A stretch of DNA of 64,000 nucleotides from Thermoguttaceae bacterium (GTDB taxonomy: Bacteria > Planctomycetota > Planctomycetia > Pirellulales > Thermoguttaceae), in contig JANXAQ010000171.1 of assembly GCA_025062105.1 (NCBI GenBank), forward strand, positions 1-64,000. Reading direction: 5' to 3'. The first letter of the stretch is position 1, and each line of letters starts with the position of its first letter. The translations under genes and the position numbers were made by a program. Positions 53,216 to 61,377 of this stretch are shown piece by piece. The notes under the pieces were generated by a model. That model was not told where the DNA came from, did no database searches, and saw nothing but the letters and a program-made list of their open reading frames with translations.

Positions 53216-54736
53216 TCAGCCTGTTAGCCGATGCCGAGCCAGCCGACGGTCCATCTGCCCCCACAGGAAAGCCAAGCGTCCTGCCAGATACGCTCCCAAA
53301 GTCTGCACGGCAAGCACACAACCAAACCAACTGGGAGCCCAACGCCGAATCTGGCCGAGTCCCCAAGGGAGCTCCTCATAGCCCGGCGCCACGAGGGTAA
53401 ATGCCGTGGTTACCGCACTCAGGGTAGCCCCCGCCGCAAACACTACCATCACAATCCACAGGGCGATCCGGTGCACGCTTAGGATCATCCAGGCCACATA
53501 AGCCAACTCCCATAACCCAAGCAACACAACGGTCCTTGCCCAGCCAGGAGCAGTACTGAGCATAAGATACCGAAACGCTGGCCCAATACTGAACAGAACA
53601 ATCATCCCCAACCAAATTCCTAACCAACGAGCTTCCTGAGATCGGGCTGGATCTAAAGCCACAGACCTAGGCGAGGCGCATGGCGCGGATAGCGTCGTGC
53701 TGCGTTTTTTTACTAGGGTTCCCTTTGGACTGGACAACGACTCCATTTCGGCATGGTTTTGGGCGGAGGAGTTGGTCTGTTGTGGGCCAGTCCTCTTTGC
53801 AGCACCATCGCCTACCGACGGCTCCCTACTTAGAACGGAGCGAACTTCCTGGGCCGAGCCTGTAGGGCAGGCTTTCCATTTATTCTCCTTCTCCAGTGTA
53901 GCAGCAGAGAGCTCTTGAAGGCTCTCTAGATGTAGTAAATGAGCCTCGGAGGTGCTTGGCTCCAGGGGAACAATGGCAGCTTGGTTTGTCGAGGGGGCTT
54001 CCGGCAGAGTGGGCAAAGCCGCAGAAACCTTTCTTTCACTGGCTGTGCCAGAGGTTTGGATTTCCTCCAGCATCGGATTGCACCGCGCATTGTCTTGGGA
54101 CAGGTTAGACGGCTGCTGAACAAAAGAAAGTTCCTCCAAGCACCCCGGCTGTTGGGCGGTTGCTGGTAGCGTCTGGGACGGCGAGCAGACTCCGGAGGAT
54201 CGCCCCCCGGCAAGATCAGCCGCCCAGCCAGATTCCTGTCGATTTGGCTGCCCAACTGTCAACGCATCAGGATCGGAGGCCAACCAAACCAAGTCCACCA
54301 ATGGCTCCTGTGAGCCGGGCAGAGTCCCACTTTCTGATAATAAGGGCTGCCTGGATTGTCCATCCTCTGGCCATTTTCCCTTAGGAGCCGAAAAACTACT
54401 CTTCTGTTCAGCCAACGCTAATTCTGGTGACAAGGAAGACTTGGATAAAGAGGGTTCGAATTCGGCTAAAGTAACAGCTTTGAAGCACGTAGCCGGTTCT
54501 AGAGAAGCTTCTTGGCTGGAAACCAAGGGAAGCCCCTGTCCGACTTGCCGATTCTGCTGGTGGTCGAAGGGGTTTTGTGGCGCAGAGGAAAGCGACTGGG
54601 AAGGAGCTCGGCTTTGCCAATTCAGCAAGGGGACGATCACCCGCTGTCGGCAAGCGGGACAATGAATTAATTTCCCCTCTTGCGTCTCCGGCGCTTGAAG
54701 CCGATGGCCTAAAGGACAATAAAATCGAATCGGCAT
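53216..54736 (-). CDS. Zinc-ribbon and membrane protein of unknown function
   Basis: This 506-residue protein opens with a putative zinc ribbon, FYCPLGHRLQAP and IHCPACRQRV, in which the Cys/His residues are spaced like a zinc-binding site. A long Ser/Glu/Pro-rich middle (about 40-365) has no recognisable domain. The last 140 residues hold four or more predicted membrane segments (LGIWLGMIVLFSIGP, VVLLGLWELAYVAWMIL, LWIVMVVFAAGATLSAV). This layout is common in planctomycetes and the function is unknown. It follows the gene at 54746 with a 9-bp gap and is probably cotranscribed with it. Confidence 0.7.
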   Translation of the reverse strand: MPIRFYCPLGHRLQAPETQEGKLIHCPACRQRVIVPLLNWQSRAPSQSLSSAPQNPFDHQQNRQVGQGLPLVSSQEASLEPATCFKAVTLAEFEPSLSKSSLSPELALAEQKSSFSAPKGKWPEDGQSRQPLLSESGTLPGSQEPLVDLVWLASDPDALTVGQPNRQESGWAADLAGGRSSGVCSPSQTLPATAQQPGCLEELSFVQQPSNLSQDNARCNPMLEEIQTSGTASERKVSAALPTLPEAPSTNQAAIVPLEPSTSEAHLLHLESLQELSAATLEKENKWKACPTGSAQEVRSVLSREPSVGDGAAKRTGPQQTNSSAQNHAEMESLSSPKGTLVKKRSTTLSAPCASPRSVALDPARSQEARWLGIWLGMIVLFSIGPAFRYLMLSTAPGWARTVVLLGLWELAYVAWMILSVHRIALWIVMVVFAAGATLSAVTTAFTLVAPGYEELPWGLGQIRRWAPSWFGCVLAVQTLGAYLAGRLAFLWGQMDRRLARHRLTG

Positions 54737-54745
54737 ATCCGGCCC

Positions 54746-55855
54746 TTAAGGAGCTAGGCCTAAGTCGGCTGAGTTGTCGGAGGACCCGGGTTTATCTTCT
54801 GGAGCCGAGGCGGTTGAGGTGGACTCGGCCGACGTTTGGGGAACTTCGGTTTCCTTTAACCCTGCAGAAGGGGGTTGTCCTGCGAATTGCCACGAAGAAA
54901 AATCGAGTCCTTGGGGAACTTCCGCCCGCTCCTTAGCCCCCACCCGATAATACAGCACCACTGCAGTGGCAATGCCCAATCCTGCCGTGGCAACCAATAC
55001 CAGCACCAAAGGGAGACCGGTTAAAGGTGGGGTATCCGGTCGCAGTTTTGGCCGCGGCAGCCATCGGACGGTTTTGGCCACCAATGTCGGTGCAGTGCGC
55101 AGACCATCTTGGGCCATGTAGGCCACCCGCTTGAAATAAAAACCAGTAACTTCCACCTCCTCCTGAATCCGCAGACCTAACGGAAAACCTTCCGGCAGAT
55201 GCAGGCAATAGATTTGTATCGGATTGGAGGGTTGATCGACCGGTTGAAGCCAGGTTTGGTAATAATACTGCTGGCCCCAGGAATTGCTGGGCATGGGTAC
55301 CTGCTCAGCCCGGCGCAGTTGCCCTCGCACTGTTACCAGTCGGCCCCGATAGGCCGCCGATTGACGGAACAACTGTCCGTAGGTAACCAACCCCTCGGAT
55401 CGTTTTTGTAACTCGGACTCCTCCGTTTCTTGCAGCAGTTCCAAAAGCCGACTCCACACTTCCCGCTCCGCCCGCCGAAATAGCGAATCATCCTGAATCA
55501 GCTCTAACTGTTGACGGGATAGAACCGGCTCCTGCCGAAAACCTGCCGGCAGTATCTTGGAGGCCCAAGCCTGGCTTTCGACCGGTATAAACACCACCAC
55601 CTCAGCATCAAGTTCTTTATCAGGAGGAGCTAAACGAGTATCGATCGGCGGCTCCTGACCTGCCCCGAACCAGAAGCCTCGGGTAATCAATTGCCAGGTG
55701 GCCGGCTCCATCAAGGGCCCAGCCAAAATTACTATCACCCCCAAAAAAAACAGCATCCATACCCAACGGGACACTTCCGGACCATAGGGAAGTTTCTGGC
55801 TCCTAACCTTGGAGCGAAAATCCAACCTGCCCGACGGGGACCGAACATTTACCAT
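54746..55855 (-). CDS. Membrane-anchored protein of unknown function
   Basis: This 369-residue protein has an N-terminal membrane segment (MLFFLGVIVILAGPLM) near residue 35. A soluble middle of about 200 residues contains an OB-fold-like stretch (YRGRLVTVRGQLRRAEQV, EVEVTGFYFKRVAYM). A second membrane segment near 285-305 (LPLVLVLVATAGLGIATAV) and a Ser/Glu-rich tail follow. No family is recognised. It overlaps no gene and is followed after 9 bp by the zinc-ribbon membrane protein, so a shared role at the membrane is plausible. Confidence 0.7.
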   Translation of the reverse strand: MVNVRSPSGRLDFRSKVRSQKLPYGPEVSRWVWMLFFLGVIVILAGPLMEPATWQLITRGFWFGAGQEPPIDTRLAPPDKELDAEVVVFIPVESQAWASKILPAGFRQEPVLSRQQLELIQDDSLFRRAEREVWSRLLELLQETEESELQKRSEGLVTYGQLFRQSAAYRGRLVTVRGQLRRAEQVPMPSNSWGQQYYYQTWLQPVDQPSNPIQIYCLHLPEGFPLGLRIQEEVEVTGFYFKRVAYMAQDGLRTAPTLVAKTVRWLPRPKLRPDTPPLTGLPLVLVLVATAGLGIATAVVLYYRVGAKERAEVPQGLDFSSWQFAGQPPSAGLKETEVPQTSAESTSTASAPEDKPGSSDNSADLGLAP

Positions 55856-56162
55856 AGCCGTCGCCTACTGCATTAAAGCCTCACCGGCCGTTTTGGGTAC
55901 TGTGCAGCACCTCTTTTTTTATTGTAACCTGTTTTAGCCAGGTTGTCGCCGGTGGGAGGTCCGCCAGGTATCTAAAGGGCTTTTCAGCTCGGCCGGAGGA
56001 GACTTTGTACCAGTTCCACCAAATGGACACGCTCTTATTCCTGCGCAAAGAGCAGCCTCGTTTTTTACTGGTTTCTCTGTTCTGGGCGGCTAGCTTCGCT
56101 GCAATGAAAATAGAGGCTCTCTCTAGGCTAAAAAACCCAGCTCCTTTATTTGGGGAAATGTT

Positions 56163-56313
56163 ATCTCGACTTTTGCCATTCTAGGCCTTTTCCCGGAAGG
56201 GGAAAACTCTCAGTGCTTGCCACTGTTGGAGTTAGGACATTGTGTGAACAAACGGAAGTCTCGTCGTAACTACTGGAAACAAAAGGACTTAGGGAAAATG
56301 GCAAAAGTCGAGG
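56163..56313 (-). mobile_element. Family B element, copy B18 (151 bp)
   Basis: The ends ATCTCGACTTTTGCCATTCT and AAATGGCAAAAGTCGAGG are inverted repeats. The right end lies directly against the stop codon of the minus-strand aminotransferase gene. From 55856 to 56162 I see no gene. Confidence 0.85.
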
Positions 56314-57750
56314 TTAAGAGGCTTTTTTATCCAGCAGTTCCTGTGCCGCCTGTGCCATTGTCTCAAAAACCCCTTCGATCTGGTCTTCATCCAAGCCGGA
56401 GAAGGCAAATCGTATATCTGCCGTCCCGTCAGCAATCACGCCGATGCCATGCTGCAAAAGCAGATGTTGCCGATAGCTCTCCGCATCCAGACCCTTTAGC
56501 CGCAGACACATAAAATAGCCGCTGTTAAATGGATACGGCTCCCAATAGGAGGCAAACTTGGGATTTCGGAGGATCTGGGCCACTCGGTGAGCCCGTGCTT
56601 GGAGGATCTGCTGTTTGGCATGCCGCTGGGCGTCGGTAGCCGGGTCTGCCAAAGCTTTTGCCAAAATTGTCTGGGCTGGATGGGAGCAGTTGGATATGGC
56701 ACTTCGGATGGCCCCGGCCACCTTTTTCTCCAAGGCACCATAAAGGGTAGGCGGGCTTTGGGCAGCCCAAGCGCTGAAAGTCAGCATCCCAATGCGGAAT
56801 CCCCAGACGAACTCTTCCTTGGTCGGTCCATCCACTTTGATAGCCACCAGGCGTGGGTGCAGACCAGCCAATCGGGCAAAAAGCGACTCCCGATACACAT
56901 CCTCCTGGTAAAACAGACCGAAATAGGCGTCATCCGTAAGTACCAGGAGATTTCTACCGGCCGCTGCTGTCTCGGCCAGCAGAGCCTCAATCTCTGCCGC
57001 CTCCCGCTGGGTGATCGAATACCCGGTGGGATTATTCGGGAAGTTGAAAATCAGGATGGTTTTCGGCTTGTGGGCCTGGCTGGCTAAGGCCTGCCGAAGC
57101 CCTTCTAGGCAAAACCCACCAGCCGAGTTGAAAAACGGATAGAGCACTAGTTGGGCCTGGTATCGGATACTAAATAGAAGTTCATAATTTTCCCAGAACT
57201 TATCAGGCACCAGAACCACATCCCCCGCCTCAACGAACAAATCGGCCGCCAAACTCAAGGCATGGGTAACGCCACTAGTAACAATAGGCGTGGAAAAACT
57301 CTTACCCTGTAAGCTGGGGTTTTTTCGCAGAAGACCGTCTCGCCACTTTTTACGCAGTTCCGGCAGTCCCAGAGCCGGAGCATAGGGTAAGACCTCGTCG
57401 GCCTGGAGCCCTGAAAAATACTGCATCACACTGTCCAGTCCCATCGCATGACCCTCTTGCCGGGCAATGCCAATGGTGGCATCACACCGGTGGGCCTTCT
57501 CTTTAGCTTCTGCACTTTGTGCCAGGATGCCTTTAGGAAAATAAAGCCTTCGTCCCAAGGCCGAGAACATCTCATACAGATGGGGATTCTCTTTCTGGAT
57601 GATTTCATTCAGTTCCTGGGCTAACGGTCGCAGTTGGCTTCCGGGCGGCAAATACCGAATCGGCATCGGCTGCCCAGATAGCGAGGTCAGTTGAGTTCCG
57701 GAAGCAGTTTGGCTAACTTGCACTCCACCAGACGGATCATGCTGACTCAT
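56314..57750 (-). CDS. Pyridoxal-phosphate aminotransferase, class I/II
   Basis: This 478-residue protein has a fold-type I aminotransferase core. ILIFNFPNNPTGYSITQ is the conserved NPTG region, LVLTDDAYFGLFY follows, and the PLP lysine lies in VDGPTKEEFVWGFRIGML, where the more usual sequence is SFSK. An N-terminal extension of about 55 residues precedes the core. It may act on aspartate, aromatic or branched substrates; the specificity cannot be read. AAGGAG lies 9 nt before the ATG. The gene ends directly at repeat B18. Its upstream gap of about 1 kb is filled with A elements. Confidence 0.88.
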   Translation of the reverse strand: MSQHDPSGGVQVSQTASGTQLTSLSGQPMPIRYLPPGSQLRPLAQELNEIIQKENPHLYEMFSALGRRLYFPKGILAQSAEAKEKAHRCDATIGIARQEGHAMGLDSVMQYFSGLQADEVLPYAPALGLPELRKKWRDGLLRKNPSLQGKSFSTPIVTSGVTHALSLAADLFVEAGDVVLVPDKFWENYELLFSIRYQAQLVLYPFFNSAGGFCLEGLRQALASQAHKPKTILIFNFPNNPTGYSITQREAAEIEALLAETAAAGRNLLVLTDDAYFGLFYQEDVYRESLFARLAGLHPRLVAIKVDGPTKEEFVWGFRIGMLTFSAWAAQSPPTLYGALEKKVAGAIRSAISNCSHPAQTILAKALADPATDAQRHAKQQILQARAHRVAQILRNPKFASYWEPYPFNSGYFMCLRLKGLDAESYRQHLLLQHGIGVIADGTADIRFAFSGLDEDQIEGVFETMAQAAQELLDKKAS

Positions 57751-58365
57751 AGCGCTTTTTCTCCTTATGCTAAACCTTCTTCTTCCTCTTAACTCAGGTT
57801 AACCTTGGTTTACCGATCGGCCGAAGCAATGTCTTCCTCAGTGGCCGAAATCCACTAACTACTTACAAAAAAACAACTCCTTATGGGCAAGCCTTTGCTT
57901 CCCCAGACCGATACCACTGATGCCCAACCAACAAGAATCTCAAAACTGGCGGGTGCGGCTGAAATTCTGGGGTTAATGGGATACGATGAGTAATAATTGG
58001 CCAAAATAGGCTTCGGCACCTGCCAACCCACTTTGCACAGCTAAAACAAACCCTTCTACTCCCTTTTCCCTTCCAACATATAGGGCCCTAAACTCCTTCG
58101 AGCAATCCTGGCCGCTACAGTACGGAGCCTGTTGGCCTTTGTGAGCTACCAGGGGGGAAGGTTTCATGGAGGTGAAGGCTACCTATGTGCTTCGAATCCC
58201 ATACCCGACCACAAAAAATCAGTCACCCACATTGGGTGGGTAGTACTTCTGCCCCTCGCTTTGGTATATTGTAAAGAAAATTGAAGCGGCCCCAAGGGGA
58301 GTAGGCACTATAGAAACGTGTGAGAAGTCTGGGACCTTTGGGAACTTCTGCATAATTGAAAACAG
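57751..58365. other. Intergenic stretch without recognised genes
   Basis: I see no gene, RNA or full repeat. Near 58341 a single family A end (GGAACTTCTGCATAATTG) lies just left of A15. The leader of the aminotransferase gene lies at the left edge. Confidence 0.45.
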
Positions 58366-58555
58366 GGAATCTCTGCATAATTCAAAGGGGATGTTTTTAT
58401 AGCATTTTGGCTTGTGCTCCCTCTGACACAACATATGGGGGTGCCAGGATTGGTAGCCCCCAATAGATAGTAACTGTCCGGATAGGACAACTGAATGATT
58501 AGAGGCTCAAAAGTTCACAAAGTTCACTATATGTTCAGGATTTTGCAGAGATTCC
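58366..58555 (+). mobile_element. Family A element, copy A15 (190 bp)
   Basis: The ends GGAATCTCTGCATAATTCAA and ATTTTGCAGAGATTCC are inverted repeats. ACAG and CCAG flank it, matching at three of four positions. The body has CCCTCTGACACAACATATG and CCCAATAGATAGTAACTG. Confidence 0.88.
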
Positions 58556-58732
58556 CCAGATATGTTGATATCATTTTGGCTTCCTTCGCGTCTGCCTCAA
58601 TAATAAAAAAATATTAGGTTGCTACCACACTAGTACCCTACATATAATGGGCATTTGGATGGAGACACTTAAAGCCGAGCCAGCGAAAGTTCATGAAGTT
58701 CATTACATGTTCAGTATTATACCGAGGTCGCA
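58556..58732 (+). mobile_element. Family A element, diverged copy A16
   Basis: The blocks TGATATCATTTTGGC, ATATAATGGGC and GTTCATGAAGTTCATTAC are recognisable. The left end is missing and the right end TTATACCGAGGTCGC is eroded. It lies directly after A15 and ends just before the next gene. Confidence 0.65.
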
Positions 58733-58756
58733 ACCTTTATTTCGAAAGGGGAGCCG

Positions 58757-60085
58757 ATGCGCAAGACTCAAAAGAGGGTTTTCCTTCTGAGGGAGTTATG
58801 GATCGCGGGGATAGGATGGCTGATAGGGCTTAATACCTTAGCCGCCGACAAGCCGGGATCGGAAGCTCTGGCGCAACGGGAGGGCTGGCATAGCTATAGC
58901 CCCCGGCCCGAACTTGCCCCTCGTTTCTGGACGGAACAGACTAACGGCGGCTTGGTCTTAGGCATTGCCAGCCAGAGGCATCCCTCGCCCGATGGGCGAT
59001 GGATTCGCCATGTGCCAGTGCAGGCAGGCAAATTCTACCGCTTTCAAGCTGACTGGCAGGCAAAAAATGTACCGTATCCTGTGCGTTCGGTGGTAGTGCG
59101 GATTGGCTGGGAGGACCAGCGGGGGCAACGTTCTGCGCCGCCGGAATACATCTCGATCTTCGGCCCGACTACAGCCGACGGCTGGCAACAGGCCATCGGC
59201 ATTTTGCAGGTACCGGAAAAAACAGTGCAAGCCCGCCTGGAGCTGCATCTGCGTTGGACCTCGGAAGGCGAAGTCCGCTGGCGAAACATTCAGTTTGTCG
59301 AAGCACAACCGCCTCCGGCCAAAAAGGTACGACTAGCCGTAGTCCATCATCGACCACGCGGCGGAAAGACCCCAGAAGATAATCTTCAGCAATTCGTACC
59401 GCTTTTGGAAGAGGCGGCACGACAAAAAGCCGACATCGTCTGTCTAGGGGAACTAATCACCTACTGTGGCCTCGGGAAAAAACCAGCAGAACTCGCCGAA
59501 CCGATTCCCGGCCCGTCCACTCAATTCTTAGCCAACCTGGCACGTAAGCACCACTTCTACTTGGCCACCAGCATCCATGAACAAGAAGGTAACCTGATCT
59601 ATAATACAGCGGTGCTGCTGGGCCGGGACGGCACCTTGGTGGGCAAATATCGAAAAGTCTGCATCCCTCATGAAGAAATCGACGACGGCATTACTCCCGG
59701 CGATGCCTACCCGGTCTATGATACCGATCTGGGGCGGGTAGGCATGATGATCTGTTGGGATGTTCATTTTCCTGAAATCGCTCGAGCCTTAGCCTCCCAA
59801 GGTGCAGAAATCCTTCTCCTGCCCATCTGGGGCGGTAACGAGACGCTTGCCCAAGCTCGCTCCATCGAAAACCAAGTTTTCCTATTAGCAAGTGGCTATG
59901 ATTTTCGGTCGGCTATATACAATCGCCGCGGCGAAGCCCTCTGCCGAGCAGAAAAAGAATCCCAAGTCCTGGTAGTGGAGGTAGATTTGGCTGAAAAGGT
60001 CTATTGGCCCTGGCTGGGGCACTGGCGCACTCGCATCTGGCCGGAAGCCCCTCCCCTGTTTCCGCCCAAGCCGATTAGACCGTAG
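58757..60085 (+). CDS. Exported carbon-nitrogen hydrolase (nitrilase superfamily) with N-terminal beta domain
   Basis: This 442-residue protein has a signal peptide (about residues 8-30) and a beta-rich domain at about 40-185, like a carbohydrate-binding or galactose-binding module. A nitrilase-superfamily hydrolase follows. The catalytic triad is Glu232 (IVCLGELITY), Lys300 (GKYRKVCIP) and Cys333 (GMMICWDVHF), so the enzyme is likely active. It would cleave an amide or nitrile bond in an exported location; the substrate is unknown. AAAGGGGAG lies before the ATG. Both flanks are repeat-filled. Confidence 0.88.
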   Translation: MRKTQKRVFLLRELWIAGIGWLIGLNTLAADKPGSEALAQREGWHSYSPRPELAPRFWTEQTNGGLVLGIASQRHPSPDGRWIRHVPVQAGKFYRFQADWQAKNVPYPVRSVVVRIGWEDQRGQRSAPPEYISIFGPTTADGWQQAIGILQVPEKTVQARLELHLRWTSEGEVRWRNIQFVEAQPPPAKKVRLAVVHHRPRGGKTPEDNLQQFVPLLEEAARQKADIVCLGELITYCGLGKKPAELAEPIPGPSTQFLANLARKHHFYLATSIHEQEGNLIYNTAVLLGRDGTLVGKYRKVCIPHEEIDDGITPGDAYPVYDTDLGRVGMMICWDVHFPEIARALASQGAEILLLPIWGGNETLAQARSIENQVFLLASGYDFRSAIYNRRGEALCRAEKESQVLVVEVDLAEKVYWPWLGHWRTRIWPEAPPLFPPKPIRP

Positions 60086-60423
60086 CACCCGAGGTGCCTT
60101 CCGCCAAGCTCACCCGAAGCCCAGCCGCCGGCAAAGCTAACAACACCAGCTTCTCCCCCAGGTCCTCCGGTAACCAGGCGTACCCAGCTTTCTAATCCTG
60201 GAAGTCCGGCTAGACTCTCACTAGCAGATTCCTCTGCCACGTTGCAAGAAAATACATCCGCTTGTAATGCTGGCGGTCTAGAAGATGTTATCGAATTCAA
60301 GGGAAGATATTGTTATCCCATTTCGACTTCTCCTGCCTCTCATCCAGGATATGGGTTGCACGAATCGCTCGCAGCCAATAGACTACAAGTGTTTATCGAT
60401 AAAATGGTCATGCTTAAGCTTGG

Positions 60424-60476
60424 AACCTTTGCGTCATTCGAGGGAGATTTTTTATCCCATTTTGGCTGGCCTTCCT
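60424..60476 (+). repeat. Family A left-end remnant
   Basis: AACCTTTGCGTCATTCGAGG and TTTTTTATCCCATTTTGGCT match the left part of family A. The rest is replaced by B19. The stretch 60086-60423 shows no gene. Confidence 0.55.
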
Positions 60477-60479
60477 GGA

Positions 60480-60631
60480 AATTCGACTTTTGCCATTTTC
60501 CCTAACTTCTTTTGGCCTCGAAACTTACGGATCGTCTCTCATTTGTACATACAATTTGCTAACTCTAATATTCACAGAGAGTTAGAGCGGAACACATTCG
60601 GCACAGGCTTAAAAATAGCAAAAGTCGTGCT
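60480..60631 (+). mobile_element. Family B element, copy B19 (152 bp)
   Basis: The ends AATTCGACTTTTGCCATTTT and AAATAGCAAAAGTCGTGCT are inverted repeats. The body has CCTAACTTCTTTTGG and ACAATTTGCTAACTC. Confidence 0.85.
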
Positions 60632-60634
60632 GTA

Positions 60635-60776
60635 AGCTCGACGTTTGCCATTTTTCCTAACTGCTTTTGTTTCCAAGAGTTACGCCGGAACATCCTTTTG
60701 TTCACCCAATTTCCTAAGTCCAATAGTTACAAGAAGTTAGCCTCCGAGAAGAAGCTAAAAATGGCAAAAGTCGAGG
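60635..60776 (+). mobile_element. Family B element, copy B20 (142 bp)
   Basis: The ends AGCTCGACGTTTGCCATTTT and AAATGGCAAAAGTCGAGGT are inverted repeats. It is in tandem with B19 with a 3-bp gap, and directly followed by E3. Confidence 0.85.
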
Positions 60777-60779
60777 TAA

Positions 60780-60937
60780 GAGGCTGTCCGAAAAAGCATT
60801 TTCTATGATGAAAGGAAGTTTCCTTCTTTAATTCCCCAGAATCCCCAAAATCCCTGTTTTTAAGGAGTCTCGGGGATAGGAGCCGGTCGGCCAAAACCTA
60901 TTGGAAACCAGCCAAATCTCCATTTTAGAACAGCCTC
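60780..60937. mobile_element. Family E element, copy E3 (158 bp)
   Basis: The ends GAGGCTGTCCGAAAA and TTTTAGAACAGCCTC are inverted repeats. The interior matches E2. Its right end runs into the truncated A18. Confidence 0.8.
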
Positions 60938-61067
60938 TAACACAACATATAGGGGCGCTAACATTCCTAGCACCCAAAGATGTGGGTATCCAGGTAGGAC
61001 AACCAGACGGCTAGAGAATCAAAAGTGCACAATGTTCACTACATGTTCAAGATTTTGCAGAGGTTCC
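60934..61067 (+). mobile_element. Family A element, truncated copy A18
   Basis: It enters at CCTCTAACACAACATATAGG and runs to AGATTTTGCAGAGGTTCC. The left third is missing at the junction with E3, where the two share CCTC. Confidence 0.75.
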
Positions 61068-61071
61068 CTTT

Positions 61072-61222
61072 TCTCGACTTTTGCCATTTTGGTCCTCCTG
61101 CCGAAAGAGGCAAAATGTAACTTCCTGGAATTATTGGCGTTAAGAAATTGCATGAGCGAAAGAATAAAACTTCCTAACTCCTGGCGACAAACCAGGTTAG
61201 GAAAAATGGCAAAAGTCGAGCT
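61072..61222 (-). mobile_element. Family B element, copy B21 (151 bp)
   Basis: The ends TCTCGACTTTTGCCATTTTG and AAATGGCAAAAGTCGAGCTC are inverted repeats. It lies between the truncated A18 and the 3' end of the clpC gene. Confidence 0.88.
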
Positions 61223-61377
61223 CAGGAATTATCCACAGAAGTCTAGTTGTATATAACAGAGCGCCGATACAAAAGAGCCGAAAACAGATCAACCGCCTTT
61301 TAGCTCGCTGCCGGCTTTTGAGCAATCTGCTAACTGCGGCGGTGTGTCTTCAATCGGTAGCAATGGTACCGATCTGG

